From UBA4660 sp034408895 (GTDB lineage: Bacteria; Bacteroidota; Bacteroidia; Flavobacteriales_D; Sanyastnellaceae), in contig JAWXCI010000047.1 of the NCBI GenBank assembly GCA_034408895.1, positions 1-56,029 of the forward strand: DNA of 56,029 nucleotides, written 5' to 3'. How positions within the stretch are numbered: the first letter of the stretch is position 1; the number at the start of each line of letters is the position of its first letter. Made by a program: the position numbers and the translations under genes. Shown here one piece after another: positions 17,280 to 26,957 of the stretch. The notes under the pieces are model-generated. The model did no database searches. It saw only the letters and a list, made by a program, of their open reading frames with translations, and was not told where the DNA came from.

Positions 17280-17315
17280 AAGTTGTTCAACCTTTAATCA
17301 AAAATTTGGAAAATG

Positions 17316-17349
17316 CCGCCACGGAGAGATTTGTGGCGGTTTTTTTTTT
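17316..17349 (+). terminator. Terminator after mscL
   Basis: CCGCCAC (17316-17322) pairs with GTGGCGG (17333-17339), followed by ten T residues. Confidence 0.92.
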
Positions 17350-17425
17350 GTGAGGCCACTAAGACGGTAAGACCCGAGCAACACTAAGGTCTTAGTGAAT
17401 CTTTGTGGCCTTGTGCCGTGGTGGT
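17350..17425 (+). repeat. Dispersed intergenic repeat (CTTAGTG...TTTGTGGCC type)
   Basis: Non-coding spacer with ACTAAGG/TCTTAGTG inverted words and TTTGTGGCCTTGTGCCGTGG, similar in words and in position (just after a terminator) to the segment at 9600-9680. Confidence 0.4.
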
Positions 17426-17483
17426 CTCCACAACCGGAAACAGCGTCTCATTCATTCCACCAATAGATTTGACTCCTCGAATT

Positions 17484-19745
17484 ATGAATCGCAAACTTGG
17501 TATTGGACTTCTTTCGTTGGTGGCAATTATCACCGCGGTTTCCGTCTATCTCACTTCCCAATTAAAATTCGACTACGACTTCGAAAAGTTCTTCCCTAAG
17601 AATCATCCCGAAACGGAATTTTATGAAAAGTTTCGCAACACGTTCGAGACCGACAATGATTTTGTGATTGTAAGCCTGGTGAACAACGATGGAATTTTCA
17701 GGCAGGAATTTCTTGAGCAGGTGGACAGCCTGGCCCGGGCCATGACTGAAATTGAAAATATGTTGGATGTCATTTCACCCACCGATTTGAAAGAGTTCAT
17801 CCGCGATCCATTTATGGGGACTGTCTTTGCAAAACCGTTGCTTCGAATTGATGAACCGGAAAACTATTCTGTGGATTCCGTCCGCATCTGGCAGTCCGCT
17901 AATTTCATCGGCACATTCTTTAGCCGGGATGGCAAGGCGGTGGCCATCAACATGAAGCACAACCAGGGCCTGTCGAAAAAGGCCTGCGATAAAATTTCGT
18001 TGGATGTGGAAGAAGCCCTCCGCCATTTTTCTTTTGATGAAGAACATGTTATTGGCCGCTGCCTTGGGCAAAGAATTTATGTGGACATGATGGTGGATGA
18101 GCTGGTGTCGTTCGTGCTTATTTCTATCTGCCTCACCATTATATTTCTTCTTGTTGCGTTCCGTTCTTTCTGGAACATGTTGATCCCGGTTCTTGTAGTC
18201 ATCTTTTCCATCTTGTGGACACTGGGCATTATGAAACTCATAGGAAAAGACATTGATATTATGCTCACTGTTCTTCCCACTATCATCTTTATAGTGGGCA
18301 TGAGCGATTCGGTGCATATCCTTTCTGGTTACCTTGATGAACTGCGCGGTGGAAAACAAAAACGCGAGGCGATTGTGCTGGCTATGCGCAAGGCAGGGCT
18401 TGCCACTTTTCTCACCGCATTTACTTCTGCCATTGGTTTTGCGACATTGATTTTTAACCGCATCACACCCATTTCCGATTTTGGTGTCTACACCAGCATA
18501 GGTGTCATGCTTGCATTTGTTCTCACCTACCTCATGTTGCCGGCAACACTCATACTTGTACCTGTTCCTAGGCTTGTAAAAGGCGGAATCGAAAAAGATT
18601 TTTGGAGCAGAAAACTTCATGTTGGATTTCGGCTGTTGCTAAGGTACAGGCGAAAGGTCATGTGGATTTCCCTTGCTCTTGCAGGAATTGGCGTGTGGGG
18701 AATTACACTGCTCCATTCCAATAATTTCATACTGGAAGACTTGGAAGATGGCCATCGGTTGAAAAATGAATTTCATTTCCTGGAGAATAAATTCAGTGGT
18801 GCGCGCCCTTTCGAAATGGCGGTTGAACTGAAAGCAGGTGTCCGTCCCCTCGACCCGAAGGTGTTGCACGAACTGGAAGAAATAGAAAATCATTTGCGCA
18901 ATGATTATGGTGTCGGCATTTTGCTTTCACCGGTCAAGCTGATGAAAGAAGCATTTCGAACATGGAATGGCGGTAGCGAAGAATTTCACCGCCTCCCTCA
19001 ATCGGAAGAGGAAATTCGGACGGTGGAAAACCTTTTGAAGAGAAAAGAATTCCGCGATGTGTTTTCGCTTGTGGTGAATGAAGACAAACATTGGATGCGC
19101 ATCAGCGGAAAGGTGGGAGACTTGGGAAGAACCCATTACGAAAATAAAAATGAGAACCTCGCCCTTTTCGTTGCTCAGAACACAACAAAAAATCTTTTCG
19201 ATTACCGCCTCACCGGAACCGCGGTACTTATTGATCTCAACAACACCTACCTCACTGAAAACATGTTGTGGGGCTTGTTGACTTCCGTTCTCATAATAGG
19301 AGTGTGCATGGCCTTTTTGTTTGGCAGCTTCCGCATCGGGTTGATTTCTCTGCTCCCCAATTTGCTTCCGCTTGCGCTGGTGGCAGGTATTATGGGATTT
19401 GCCGGCATCAACCTGAAAATTTCAACTTCCATCATTTTCGGTATTGCATTCGGTATTGCTGTGGATGATACCATTCATTTCCTGGCCAAACTGAAACTGC
19501 AATTGCGGGAAGGCCGCACATTGCCTTACGCCATCAAGCGCACTTTTCTCACCACGGGTAAAGCAATGGTGGTAACTTCTCTTATTCTTTGTGCCGGATT
19601 TGTTATGCTCATCTTTTCCAGTTTCATGGGTACATTTTACATTGGATTGCTCATAGGCCTCACGCTCATCATCGCCATGGTTGCCGAACTCACTCTTGCA
19701 CCCATACTATTACTATGGCTTTACCGTCCCAGGAAGAAAAAATGA
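17484..19745 (+). CDS. RND/MMPL-superfamily transporter
   Basis: 753-aa polytopic inner-membrane protein of the RND superfamily (MMPL/Patched-like branch). Topology: one N-terminal helix, a large extracytoplasmic domain (about 40-200), five or six helices (about 205-385), a second extracytoplasmic domain (about 430-590) and a second helix bundle (about 600-750). The two equivalent intramembrane acidic motifs are IFIVGMSDSVHILSGY and IAFGIAVDDTIHFLAK, the proton-relay positions of the family. The frame is open further upstream, but the ATG at 17484 gives a proper first helix. Its stop overlaps the next start (ATGA, 19742-19745), so it is coupled to two CotH-like genes and may export a substrate or scaffold they act on. 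Confidence 0.9.
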   Translation: MNRKLGIGLLSLVAIITAVSVYLTSQLKFDYDFEKFFPKNHPETEFYEKFRNTFETDNDFVIVSLVNNDGIFRQEFLEQVDSLARAMTEIENMLDVISPTDLKEFIRDPFMGTVFAKPLLRIDEPENYSVDSVRIWQSANFIGTFFSRDGKAVAINMKHNQGLSKKACDKISLDVEEALRHFSFDEEHVIGRCLGQRIYVDMMVDELVSFVLISICLTIIFLLVAFRSFWNMLIPVLVVIFSILWTLGIMKLIGKDIDIMLTVLPTIIFIVGMSDSVHILSGYLDELRGGKQKREAIVLAMRKAGLATFLTAFTSAIGFATLIFNRITPISDFGVYTSIGVMLAFVLTYLMLPATLILVPVPRLVKGGIEKDFWSRKLHVGFRLLLRYRRKVMWISLALAGIGVWGITLLHSNNFILEDLEDGHRLKNEFHFLENKFSGARPFEMAVELKAGVRPLDPKVLHELEEIENHLRNDYGVGILLSPVKLMKEAFRTWNGGSEEFHRLPQSEEEIRTVENLLKRKEFRDVFSLVVNEDKHWMRISGKVGDLGRTHYENKNENLALFVAQNTTKNLFDYRLTGTAVLIDLNNTYLTENMLWGLLTSVLIIGVCMAFLFGSFRIGLISLLPNLLPLALVAGIMGFAGINLKISTSIIFGIAFGIAVDDTIHFLAKLKLQLREGRTLPYAIKRTFLTTGKAMVVTSLILCAGFVMLIFSSFMGTFYIGLLIGLTLIIAMVAELTLAPILLLWLYRPRKKK

Positions 19746-22549
19746 TTCCAGGCAAATGGAATAGGTTGATGGCGCGATGGAAATGGATGATGTTCTTACC
19801 ATTCGTTTTTGTATTTTTTTCGGGGTGTGAGGATGAAAAAAATCTTGTAACGGAATATTACATCTATTGCCATCCAGATAGTCTTCAATACATCTATGAT
19901 AATTTCAAGGAGGACATCTACATTCCTGTGGAGATAAAAACGAAGGCAGGGAAGCGCTCGACAGCGCAATTGCGTTTACGTGGAGATTCATCACGCGAAA
20001 TGAAAAAGAAATCACTAAAACTGAAATTAGATAATGCCTGGGAGAATGGAAATGAAGCAAACGACAGGGGAGGGCAGGTTCTCAACCTCAATGCTGAATT
20101 TCTGGACAAGACTTATTTGCGACAACATCTTTCAGCGCTCATCATGCACGAATGCGGGCAGAAAAGTTTCCAAACCAGGCATGTGGCTGTTTACCTCAAT
20201 GATGAGTTCTACGGACTCTATCTTGAAGTGGAAAATATAGATGACCAGTGGATGGATAGAAACAATCTGGACAGCACTTCCAATCTTTACAAGGCTGCAA
20301 AGGATGGTGCATGCCTGAGCACACGTGATAATCTTAAAGTGAATTGGGAAAAAAAGACCAACAAAAAATCATCCTGGTATGACCTTGCCGGATTGATTGA
20401 TGAAGTGCAACACCTCGACAGCAACGATTGCAAAAGTTTTTTGCAGAAACATTTTGAGTACGATGAACTCATCAACCTTTTAGCACTGAACACCTACCTG
20501 TGCAATGGCAGCACCTACTATCACAACTATTATCTCTATCACGATTTGTGGAGCGATGGCAAATGGAAAATGATGCCCTGGGATTTGGACAAAACACTTT
20601 CCTACTACAATTGGAAATCGCTTTATGAAATTTCAGGCGAATGGACAGGTGACAATGTGCTGATGGAAAAAGTTTTCAGGACACCTTCTGTGATGAAGGA
20701 TGTGATGAGCAGGATGAATGCAATTGATGAGAAAGTCCAATCACTCAACCTTGAAAAGGAGATTGATGCACTGGTTGCTTCACTGGAACCATATCTGGCA
20801 AAAGACCTGCGTGATGATGTCAAGGATGTGTCGGAATGGAAAAGCAAAGTGAATGAACAAAAAGAATTCCTGAAGAACACGTTGGCCAAACGCAAAGAAT
20901 CTATTATTGAATCTCTCTCACTGTTCGATGTGGTACCTCTTGATCGCACCGCAAGCAAACAACCAACACTTAACTGGCAGCGATGTTCTGATCCTCAGGG
21001 TGGAGTTGTGAGCTACGAAGGTTTATGGGTGAAATACGATCATCGCTGGCAGGCTGATTCGGCAATGAAATTTTTAACCCTGGATACTTCTTTCCAATTG
21101 CCGTTTCCATTGAATGCAGGAAAGTATTTGTGGAGAGTAGTTGCGTCAAACGGTGAGAGAACCATGACAGGATTCAATTCCACGAACCTCATTGAAGTAG
21201 TGGATGCAACTGCATTCAAAAAAACCGGAAGAAAAACAATTCTCCAAAAATATTTATCACCTTTTGTCATTTCAGACTCAACCACAGTTGAAGCGAATGA
21301 AGAATTGATGATTGAACCCGGTGTGGAAATTTTTCTTGCAAAAGATGTGGCCCTAACCATTAAAGGAAAAATAACTTGTTCAGGCAAACAGGATGCGCCC
21401 GTGCTATTTAGAGCAAGCGAGCCCATTGGAGGAAAAGAAGGTCTGGTCATTCAAAACAATTCCCAAAATAGTTTTTCAAACGTTTCATTCGTTGAAGTTC
21501 GTTTCAACTACCACTACTGCAATGTCCAACTGGATAGTTGTCATTTTGAAATGCACTCAACCGATTTGGGAAGAGTAGGCAGGGCTTCCATTATTTGGGG
21601 AGAGCACGGGAATTTTGTTTTGAAAAATTCAGTGATGAAGGGAAACAGAACAGGTGAAGGAATAAATGTTCATCGCGGAACTGCGCACATCATTGGGAAT
21701 TCAATTGTGCGTTGCCCTGATTCCATCGAGTTGATTTCGATGCACGATTCATTCATCAGCGAAAACTATGTCGCTCATTCGCCCGATGATGCCGTGGACA
21801 TTAATGATGGACGCAACATTCAAATTGAGAACAACTACTTTGAATCTAACCGTGACAAGGCTGTGTCAATTGGAGTTGATCACACTGGAAAATCACTGGC
21901 CATCTATTTAAAGAAGAATACAATCCGGAACAACAAAGTTGGTATCGAAGTAAAGGATTCTTCAGAGGCCTTTGTGATAGAGAATGTTTTTCTTGACAAT
22001 GAGAAAGCCATTGTACTTGCCCGTAGAGATTCTTCATATAAGAAAGGAGGCTATGCAGTAATTGACAACAACATATTACTTAGTCAGCATGGTGAGCCGT
22101 TGATTGAATGTGATTCACTATCGGATTACACCAAGGGCGAAAATCAGCCAAGCAGTTTTGATGAAGTCGCAATGAAGAAAGCAGCAGATCAATTCTTTGA
22201 AGTTGGATTTTCTGCAATTGCCACAGAGACAATTAAAATGGTAGCGATTGAAAACAACACAGGCATTGCAATCGGTTCAGATGGATTTGCGCCCATCCAT
22301 CTGGGAGGTTGGAAAATTGGAATTGCTGAAGTACTTAAAGAAGAAGTGCAGATACCAGCAGGAATGCAAATTCGGCATGGGGAATCAATTATGGTTTTTA
22401 GTAGTCAACCCAAAGGCAAGGCGATTGAGTATCCTTTCATCGTTTGGCCAGCTCTAAAAAATCTTGAAGTCGCACACCTTGAATTGCGAAACCCTCGCGG
22501 TGAAGTGAAGCGTTCATTCAGCGTTCAAATGAAAAACTACATGCAATGA
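19742..22549 (+). CDS. CotH kinase-family lipoprotein with beta-helix domain
   Basis: 935-aa predicted lipoprotein: after a hydrophobic stretch the lipobox FFSGC ends the signal. Residues about 40-400 are a CotH-type atypical protein kinase domain, with LRLRGDSSREMKKKSLKLKL (lysine-containing strand), YLNDEFYGLYLEVENID and the acidic MMPWDLDKTL segment that matches the metal-binding part of CotH. A linker with a fibronectin-like feel follows (about 430-520), then a right-handed parallel beta-helix (about 540-830) with NosD/pectate-lyase style repeats such as IQIENNYFESN and YLKKNTIRNNKVGIEV. The start at 19742 overlaps the transporter stop; an in-frame longer start at 19589 would lie inside the transporter. 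Phosphorylation activity and substrate are not shown by sequence. Confidence 0.87.
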   Translation: MIPGKWNRLMARWKWMMFLPFVFVFFSGCEDEKNLVTEYYIYCHPDSLQYIYDNFKEDIYIPVEIKTKAGKRSTAQLRLRGDSSREMKKKSLKLKLDNAWENGNEANDRGGQVLNLNAEFLDKTYLRQHLSALIMHECGQKSFQTRHVAVYLNDEFYGLYLEVENIDDQWMDRNNLDSTSNLYKAAKDGACLSTRDNLKVNWEKKTNKKSSWYDLAGLIDEVQHLDSNDCKSFLQKHFEYDELINLLALNTYLCNGSTYYHNYYLYHDLWSDGKWKMMPWDLDKTLSYYNWKSLYEISGEWTGDNVLMEKVFRTPSVMKDVMSRMNAIDEKVQSLNLEKEIDALVASLEPYLAKDLRDDVKDVSEWKSKVNEQKEFLKNTLAKRKESIIESLSLFDVVPLDRTASKQPTLNWQRCSDPQGGVVSYEGLWVKYDHRWQADSAMKFLTLDTSFQLPFPLNAGKYLWRVVASNGERTMTGFNSTNLIEVVDATAFKKTGRKTILQKYLSPFVISDSTTVEANEELMIEPGVEIFLAKDVALTIKGKITCSGKQDAPVLFRASEPIGGKEGLVIQNNSQNSFSNVSFVEVRFNYHYCNVQLDSCHFEMHSTDLGRVGRASIIWGEHGNFVLKNSVMKGNRTGEGINVHRGTAHIIGNSIVRCPDSIELISMHDSFISENYVAHSPDDAVDINDGRNIQIENNYFESNRDKAVSIGVDHTGKSLAIYLKKNTIRNNKVGIEVKDSSEAFVIENVFLDNEKAIVLARRDSSYKKGGYAVIDNNILLSQHGEPLIECDSLSDYTKGENQPSSFDEVAMKKAADQFFEVGFSAIATETIKMVAIENNTGIAIGSDGFAPIHLGGWKIGIAEVLKEEVQIPAGMQIRHGESIMVFSSQPKGKAIEYPFIVWPALKNLEVAHLELRNPRGEVKRSFSVQMKNYMQ

Positions 22550-24276
22550 AAAGTAGGATTTTACTTTTCATTGTGCTTGGCGGACTTGGGATTACCGCCC
22601 TCTTCTTTTTCAAAATCGGGAAGGCGCATTGGCAACTTATTACACCGTTGGCATCCACATGGCAACTGGATATCGTGGCAGGCAAAATTTTTGAATCTGG
22701 ACAGGAGAAAGAATACATCGTTGCAGAAATTTTACTAGAACTTTTGGAAGCACCAGGTTTTGATCGCGCCTGCTTCATGGCTCCCTCCAACATGAAGTTT
22801 CGCGCTGAGTTGAATGGCGCTGAAATCATTTCTAAAAATGATTTCACATTTTGGCCTACAAGTTTTTCCGGCAAGCAATTGCGTTACATTCCTTATTATG
22901 ATGTGCAACCGAATGTGCTGGATGCAAAACAAATGGCTACAATATTGAACTCCGGTTCTAATGTTCTACGAATTTTTTTTCACCCAAATGATACCGCACT
23001 GGTGCGTTCCGAATTTTTCGGCCTGGCTATTTATACCCGGAAGCAGCACAAGGGTTGGAGACCCATGTATCTGCCGGATGAGGAAAAAAATGTTGAAAGT
23101 GATTTGCCAGTGTTGCGCATCACCATTCCACACCTGGACATTCCGCCTGACGAAAAAACAGAGGGCAAACTGAACATTACAAATACCGCGGATGACGATA
23201 GCTACAACATCAGCATGGAGTCGCGTGGCAAAACTTCCCTGGACACTGAAAAGAAATCCTTTTCCATCTCAATAAAAAATGGAGCGCAACCGTTTTGCGG
23301 ATTACCAAAAGGCAAAGACTGGATACTTTATGGCGGTTGGTACGATCTTTCTCACATTCGAAACATGCTTGCCTTTGAACTTGGAAGAAAACAAGGCCAC
23401 TATGAACCCGCATCACGTGTGGTGGAGCTTGTCATTAACAATAACTATCGTGGAATTTATGTGTTAATGGAGAAACCCCAACTGTCTCCCACGCGATTGC
23501 TCAGCAGAAGCGGGGCTGAGTCTCCCGAAGATTTTTTGATATTGACGGATCGTTTGGATAGCGGAGATGTGACACTGAAGTCTGTTTATTGGACTTACAT
23601 TTTAAAGTCGAAGAGTAATTTGCCGGATAGTGTTTATCATTCATCAGTGGTAGAAAAGTTAAATTGTTTTGAAGGAAATATTTATTACGGAGAACGTGCT
23701 CCTTGTTTTGATGTGGAATCATTCGTTGATTTTGTTTTGGTGCAGGAACTCTCCGCCAATGCCGATGCTTTTCGCCTGAGTTCCTACTTCCACGCTTTCG
23801 GAAGTGGCAATGACACTCTCGTAAAAGCCGGACCACTTTGGGATTTTGATTTGGCCTTCCATCCGGTTGCAGACACCACTACCTGGATGCTCAACAGGAA
23901 TAAGGACAAGCCGGCCTATTGGCATCAGCTCTTCTCGTATCCTCCATTTTTTGAATCGTGTTGCAATCGTTATTCAGAGTTGAGAGAAACTTTTTGGAGT
24001 GATAGATCGCTGGAAACAACAATTGATTCGCTTGCGGCATTGAGCGCAAACGTTCGTGAAAAAAACTATCGGGTATTCCCATTCCCTAAAGATAGTTTCT
24101 GGCCTTATGAAAATGTGCCTGCGAGTTATGACGAAGAAATTGCTAACCTGAAAAAGAGAATAACCGAAAGAGCGAAGTGGATGGATGAACAATTAAATCT
24201 CCCGAAGCATCGTGATGAAGACGCACAGGAATATGATGGAAGGAAAAAGAGATTAGTGTATGAAAATTTCAATTAA
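22546..24276 (+). CDS. CotH kinase-family protein, membrane-anchored
   Basis: 576-aa protein with one N-terminal hydrophobic segment (LLFIVLGGLGITALFFF) that could be a signal anchor. The CotH domain is in the second half: SYNISMESRGKTSLDTEKKS, then LPKGKDWILYGGWYDLSHIR, RVVELVINNNYRGIYVLMEK and AGPLWDFDLAF, corresponding to the strand-lysine, N-loop and WDxD metal segments of CotH. The first about 190 residues form an unrecognised domain. Its ATG overlaps the stop of the previous CotH gene (ATGA, 22546-22549), so three genes form one tightly coupled operon. The two CotH proteins differ strongly outside the kinase core, so they are not a recent duplication. Confidence 0.86.
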   Translation: MKSRILLFIVLGGLGITALFFFKIGKAHWQLITPLASTWQLDIVAGKIFESGQEKEYIVAEILLELLEAPGFDRACFMAPSNMKFRAELNGAEIISKNDFTFWPTSFSGKQLRYIPYYDVQPNVLDAKQMATILNSGSNVLRIFFHPNDTALVRSEFFGLAIYTRKQHKGWRPMYLPDEEKNVESDLPVLRITIPHLDIPPDEKTEGKLNITNTADDDSYNISMESRGKTSLDTEKKSFSISIKNGAQPFCGLPKGKDWILYGGWYDLSHIRNMLAFELGRKQGHYEPASRVVELVINNNYRGIYVLMEKPQLSPTRLLSRSGAESPEDFLILTDRLDSGDVTLKSVYWTYILKSKSNLPDSVYHSSVVEKLNCFEGNIYYGERAPCFDVESFVDFVLVQELSANADAFRLSSYFHAFGSGNDTLVKAGPLWDFDLAFHPVADTTTWMLNRNKDKPAYWHQLFSYPPFFESCCNRYSELRETFWSDRSLETTIDSLAALSANVREKNYRVFPFPKDSFWPYENVPASYDEEIANLKKRITERAKWMDEQLNLPKHRDEDAQEYDGRKKRLVYENFN

Positions 24277-24345
24277 TAGGTGGAAATGTAAAATGATTCA
24301 AAACCCACCACTTCAATTTTTCCCTCGCGCCTTTACGTGGCACAA

Positions 24346-25089
24346 TTATTCATTCAGGCTCCAGTCAAAGTCCAGGTATTCTACCACCGTGTCGAAAGTG
24401 ATGATGTCCGGTGCATACCGGGCAATGAATCCTTCGAACGAAGAATTTTTGGTGATATCGCCACGATGCCACTGGAAAATTTTTGAGAGTTCAGCATGGT
24501 GTTCCGTCACTTTGTTTTTTGTGCTATCGTGAAGAAATGTGCGCACCTGGTCTTCGAGTTGCCGATCCAGTTTGGACGCAGAGTAGATATGGTTGCGAAG
24601 GTTAGGGCAACCTCTTGCGGCCATATTAATTGCAAAGAGAACACGCGGTTCATCAAAAGTATTGAGCAATTTCTGGTTTTCAATTTGGTTCAGACTGAAT
24701 ATTTCGTTTCCGATGCGAATGAATTTGAAATCCCGCGGTGTCTTTATTTTTTTGAGCTGTCCTCCCATATCTCTCACGCTCAGTATTGGGTAGTTGCGAA
24801 TCACCAGGCGAATGGTGGATGCGTTGTAGGTATTTATCCAGTAAGCTATTTCCTCCATATCCTGCCACGAGGTATCCGGTGGATGTGCTGCCAGGGTATC
24901 GAGGTATTGGTTCAATATCAGGCTGTCCGCAATGAAGCCTTTGTAACTCACCAATCCATCAGCGGTAACATATTTTTTCAGCAACTGGTCAAAAAGTTCA
25001 TGGCTGGGAGGTCTGGTAGCATTCAGAAGTTGGGATGCAGTGGTTAGCAATAACCAACACATAATAGAAAGACTATAGAAGACTGTCAT
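24346..25089 (-). CDS. DUF547 domain-containing exported protein
   Basis: 247-aa protein of unknown function. Family marks of DUF547 are plain: AYWINTYNASTIRLVI, LNQIENQKLL, PRVLFAINMAARGCPNLRN and the C-terminal hydrophobic-aromatic end (TVVEYLDFDW). The frame is open to 25197, but the ATG at 25089 begins with a good signal peptide (MTVFYSLSIMCWLLL...) and leaves a normal 119-bp spacer to the divergent DUF423 gene. The DUF547 fold resembles papain-like/transglutaminase cores, but no catalytic claim is made. Convergent with the CotH operon. Confidence 0.88.
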   Translation of the reverse strand: MTVFYSLSIMCWLLLTTASQLLNATRPPSHELFDQLLKKYVTADGLVSYKGFIADSLILNQYLDTLAAHPPDTSWQDMEEIAYWINTYNASTIRLVIRNYPILSVRDMGGQLKKIKTPRDFKFIRIGNEIFSLNQIENQKLLNTFDEPRVLFAINMAARGCPNLRNHIYSASKLDRQLEDQVRTFLHDSTKNKVTEHHAELSKIFQWHRGDITKNSSFEGFIARYAPDIITFDTVVEYLDFDWSLNE

Positions 25090-25208
25090 GTTCTGAAATT
25101 TAGATGTCCACACCAAAACTAGCATCAGGCCAACTGAAAAATGAGTGAGAGGATGCAAGTTGTAAACACCTTTGTGGCGAACAATCATGGAAACCACTGC
25201 TTCCCATT

Positions 25209-25595
25209 ATGAACTATTACAAGATTTCTTTTTTACTTCTTACCGTTGCCGTTATCTGTGGTGCGTTTGGCGCTCATACCTTGCGTGATGTTCTCACTCC
25301 GCAAAAACTTGACGCATGGAAAACCGCAGTGTTTTACCATTTCATTCACGCTCTTGGTGTATTGATTGTTTCTGGTTTGATGGAAATAAAAATCCTGACA
25401 ACCCGCAGTCGCTATGCCCTGCACTTTCTTTTTGCAGGAATAATTCTTTTCAGCGGATCGCTCTATTTGCTTTCCACAAAAGAGCTGCTGGGAATTTCAG
25501 GAATGGGTTGGCTGGGACCAATTACGCCTATAGGTGGAGCATGTTTTATTGCTGGATGGATTATTTGCTGCTTTTCTATGATGAAGAAGCAATGA
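25209..25595 (+). CDS. DUF423 small membrane protein (YgdD family)
   Basis: 128-aa inner-membrane protein of unknown function with four hydrophobic helices. DUF423 marks are visible: GAFGAHTLRDVL near residue 20, AVFYHFIHALGVLI and the glycine-rich GWLGPITPIGGACFIAGW loop/helix near the end. Length is typical. It is divergent from DUF547. Confidence 0.92.
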   Translation: MNYYKISFLLLTVAVICGAFGAHTLRDVLTPQKLDAWKTAVFYHFIHALGVLIVSGLMEIKILTTRSRYALHFLFAGIILFSGSLYLLSTKELLGISGMGWLGPITPIGGACFIAGWIICCFSMMKKQ

Positions 25596-25779
25596 AGCCC
25601 ATCCCAATTTCCCAAAAGGGAAGCGCATACGCATGGTTCCGGGCGTAAGTACTCCCGCGCGTTAGCCCCGGTTGCCCCTCCGTTTGGAAGGGGAGGGATG
25701 CGCCAAAACGTGTGTTGGGCAAGATTCCCGACATTCATAATAACCTTTGTGTCTTTTCCCCGCCCATGCCGGATGAGAT
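25596..25779. other. Convergent spacer with G/C-rich inverted repeat
   Basis: No gene seen. CCCCTCC (25676-25682) can pair with the GGAAGGGGAGGG that follows at about 25687-25698, a compact stem of the kind that recurs between Bacteroidota genes. No clear T-tract adjoins it. Confidence 0.4.
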
Positions 25780-26538
25780 TCATTTCTTCTTGAACTTCGA
25801 AATGGCATTGCGGGTAAAATCGGAGAGTACGAGTTTGCCGCTGATAGCTGCACGTTCCAGAAGAAGGCTGTCCCAGTTTTCCGTTCCGCGCCAGAACGAT
25901 TTTTTCATTTCGCGCATCGCATCGGGATTGGAGGTTGCAAGTTTTTGTGCCAGCGAGTTCACCGCCAGATCAAGTTCGGTTTCTGTCTCAAAAATTTCGT
26001 TGTAGAGTCCATGCTCCTTTGCCCATTGTGCATTTTGCCATTCCGTTGCATTGATGGCAAGATGGCTCATGGCACTCACTCCCATTTTTCTTTCCACTGC
26101 CGGCCCCACCACAAACGGCCCTATACCCACTGCAAGTTCGCTCAACTTCACCGATGCGTTGGTGGTGGCCATACAATAGTCCACTGCCGATGCAAGACCC
26201 ACCCCGCCACCTACAGTTTTATTGTGAACCCGGCCAATGATAAAGGATGGTGCAAGGCGCATGGCATTGATGACGTGAGCAAATCCGGAAAAAAATTCTT
26301 TTCCTTCATCCAACGATTTTATGGAAATAAGCTCATCGAAACTGGCTCCTGCACAAAAGGCTTTATCACCTATGCTGCGAAGAATGATGACACTAATGTT
26401 AGCATCCTCACCTGCTTCAAAAATGGTTTGAGCAAGATTTTTCAGCAGTGCGCCAGGCAGCGAATTGCTCTGTGGATGAAAAAATGTAACGGTGGCTATG
26501 CCGTTTTCTATTGAAGTATCTACTGTTCCTGTTTGCAT
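25780..26538 (-). CDS. Enoyl-CoA hydratase/isomerase (crotonase) family protein
   Basis: 252-aa cytoplasmic crotonase-fold enzyme acting on acyl-CoA esters. FCAGASFDEL forms the first oxyanion-hole loop, NKTVGGGVGLASAVDYCMA the second, and SELAVGIGP places a glutamate where hydratases have their first catalytic acid. The second glutamate position cannot be confirmed by eye, so hydratase versus isomerase or hydrolase is open. Closest in style to methylglutaconyl-CoA hydratase-like proteins of Bacteroidota. No other beta-oxidation gene is adjacent. Confidence 0.9.
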   Translation of the reverse strand: MQTGTVDTSIENGIATVTFFHPQSNSLPGALLKNLAQTIFEAGEDANISVIILRSIGDKAFCAGASFDELISIKSLDEGKEFFSGFAHVINAMRLAPSFIIGRVHNKTVGGGVGLASAVDYCMATTNASVKLSELAVGIGPFVVGPAVERKMGVSAMSHLAINATEWQNAQWAKEHGLYNEIFETETELDLAVNSLAQKLATSNPDAMREMKKSFWRGTENWDSLLLERAAISGKLVLSDFTRNAISKFKKK

Positions 26539-26957
26539 TTTTGAAATGGAGAATTAGATAGTTGAAGTCCTCTTAGCTATCGGCATTAGTTTTCAAAAAT
26601 AATTGCAATTATAGTTGTTGTTGCACCTACAGTCATATGTAATTGTGATGTTAACAATGAAAAGTTCCAAGCAACTAGCTTTTTGTTTTAGATTTCATAT
26701 AATTCCGCAAGGAACACTTATAATAAATCGTAGGCCGATTTACCCGCTGGCGAGCTGTACTTAATGTTCTCGCTAACAGCCCGTCCTGTGGCTATAATAA
26801 ATTGTTGAGTGGAACGGGTAGGATATTCTCAAAAATCGAGTGCTGTGATTTCTGCAACATAATTTTTAAGTTGTGTAACGGCATAAATATCAGCACGCGA
26901 TCATCTTCGCAGCGCGATAAATAAACAAATAATTTAAACTATTTAAAACTAAAAACA
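26539..26957. other. 419-bp intergenic region between divergent genes
   Basis: No gene was seen. The last 115 bp contains a copy of the conserved 37-bp box (26843-26879) that recurs upstream of accessory genes. The middle (about 26700-26830) is AT-poor and may hold decayed sequence, with no recognisable product. Confidence 0.6.
26843..26879 (+). promoter_or_regulatory. 37-bp conserved box, copy 1 (upstream of PepSY-like gene)
   Basis: CTGTGA, then TGCAAC beginning at position 11 of the box, then TGTAAC at 32-37. It ends 78 bp before the start of the gene at 26958 and points toward it. Confidence 0.75.
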
